Positions 5,978-6,203 of a DNA stretch of 6,203 nucleotides are shown here, one piece after another (position 1 is the stretch's first letter; each line of letters opens with the position of its first letter). Location of the stretch: positions 1-6,203 of the forward strand of contig JAITBS010000446.1 of the NCBI GenBank assembly GCA_031283515.1. Direction: 5' to 3'. The notes below the pieces were generated by a model. It was not told the origin of the DNA. It ran no database searches and saw only the letters and a program-made list of their open reading frames with translations. Source of the stretch: Planctomycetaceae bacterium. Its GTDB lineage: Bacteria > Planctomycetota > Planctomycetia > Pirellulales > Thermoguttaceae. Made by a program: the position numbers and the translations under genes.

Positions 5978-6191
5978 CACCCCGACAGGGGTGTGATTTT
6001 CATAACCGCAGGTCATCGACCTGCGGACTCGTACAACGAACAGTCCTCTGTCTGAAAGACAGAATTTTAAACATCGAATGTGTAATTCAGATCGTTCAGT
6101 TTCGTCTTTCAGACGATGTTGAGGCGAGATGTTTACCGTAGGTCGCGCTTCGCTTGACCTACGGTTATGAAAATACCACCCTTTCAGGGTG
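5978..6191 (+). repeat. Dispersed intergenic repeat, copy B, with mirrored REP-like ends
   Basis: In order: hairpin CACCCC-GACA-GGGGTG (5978-5993); linker ATTTTCATAACC (5996-6007); hairpin CCGCAGGTC-ATC-GACCTGCGG (6006-6026); hairpin TCTGTCT-GAA-AGACAGA (6047-6063); hairpin TCGTCT-TTC-AGACGA (6102-6116). The left plan is then mirrored: hairpin ACCGTAGGTC...GACCTACGGT (6135-6165), inverted linker GGTTATGAAAAT (6163-6174) and hairpin CACCCT-TTC-AGGGTG (6177-6191). The 6135-6165 stem is 13 bp with a TT bulge and contains GTAG, features found in REP elements handled by REP-associated transposases. The portion up to about 6118 matches copy A at 3201-3344. No protein is encoded, and the element may continue beyond the window. 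Confidence 0.75.
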
Positions 6192-6203
6192 AAGACCCCC
6201 AAA

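Noticed and set aside
5719..5993. CRISPR array
   Set aside because: The units are hairpins and heptamers of differing sequence and spacing, without identical repeats separated by unique spacers, and no cas gene is present.
5951..6202. Open frames on both strands over repeat copy B (minus 5951-6202, plus 5959-6141)
   Set aside because: They run through hairpins and inverted repeats, lack a Shine-Dalgarno, and their peptides only reflect the repeat sequence.

Overview
The window looks like a piece of planctomycete chromosome, probably from a low-GC relative of the Pirellulales. This rests on the two long proteins. One is a 735-residue TolC-family protein whose N-terminal region (around TKATRIDYPDVDVP and YWDLTLEE) resembles planctomycete efflux proteins. 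The other is a 659-residue DXP synthase whose catalytic-Glu segment reads VGICESH instead of the more common AEQH. The taxonomic call comes from remembered family features, not from a search.

Layout, all genes on the minus strand. (1) 1-29: the first codons of a gene running off the left edge, with a strong Shine-Dalgarno, a stem-loop in its leader and a good sigma-70-like promoter (132-159). (2) 331-2538: a TolC-like outer-membrane efflux protein with its own Shine-Dalgarno, two palindromes in the leader and a candidate promoter at 2630-2659. (3) 2661-3200: AT-rich DNA in which I see no gene. (4) 3201-3382: a repeat copy and a short heptamer array. (5) 3435-5414: dxs, the first enzyme of the MEP isoprenoid pathway. 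(6) 5415-6203: about 790 bp of non-coding DNA upstream of dxs, the last 520 bp of it packed with hairpins, palindromes, heptamer repeats and a second, better preserved copy of the repeat at 3201.

The genes do not form one obvious operon: gaps of about 300 and 900 bp separate them, and two have their own candidate promoters. The efflux protein would be the outer-membrane channel of an export pump; the gene cut at the left edge might belong with it, but too little is visible to say. DXS supplies isoprenoid precursors and has no visible link to the pump.

The least explained material is the repeat family around dxs. Two diverged direct copies (3201-3344 and 5978-6118) flank the gene. One of their hairpins shows a compensatory base change. 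Several hairpins with unrelated stems share the apical sequence CTGAAAG or its complement. The right-hand copy continues into a mirrored, REP/BIME-like arrangement. No transposase or other protein is encoded with it here, so this is a non-autonomous repeat family, not a demonstrated new system.
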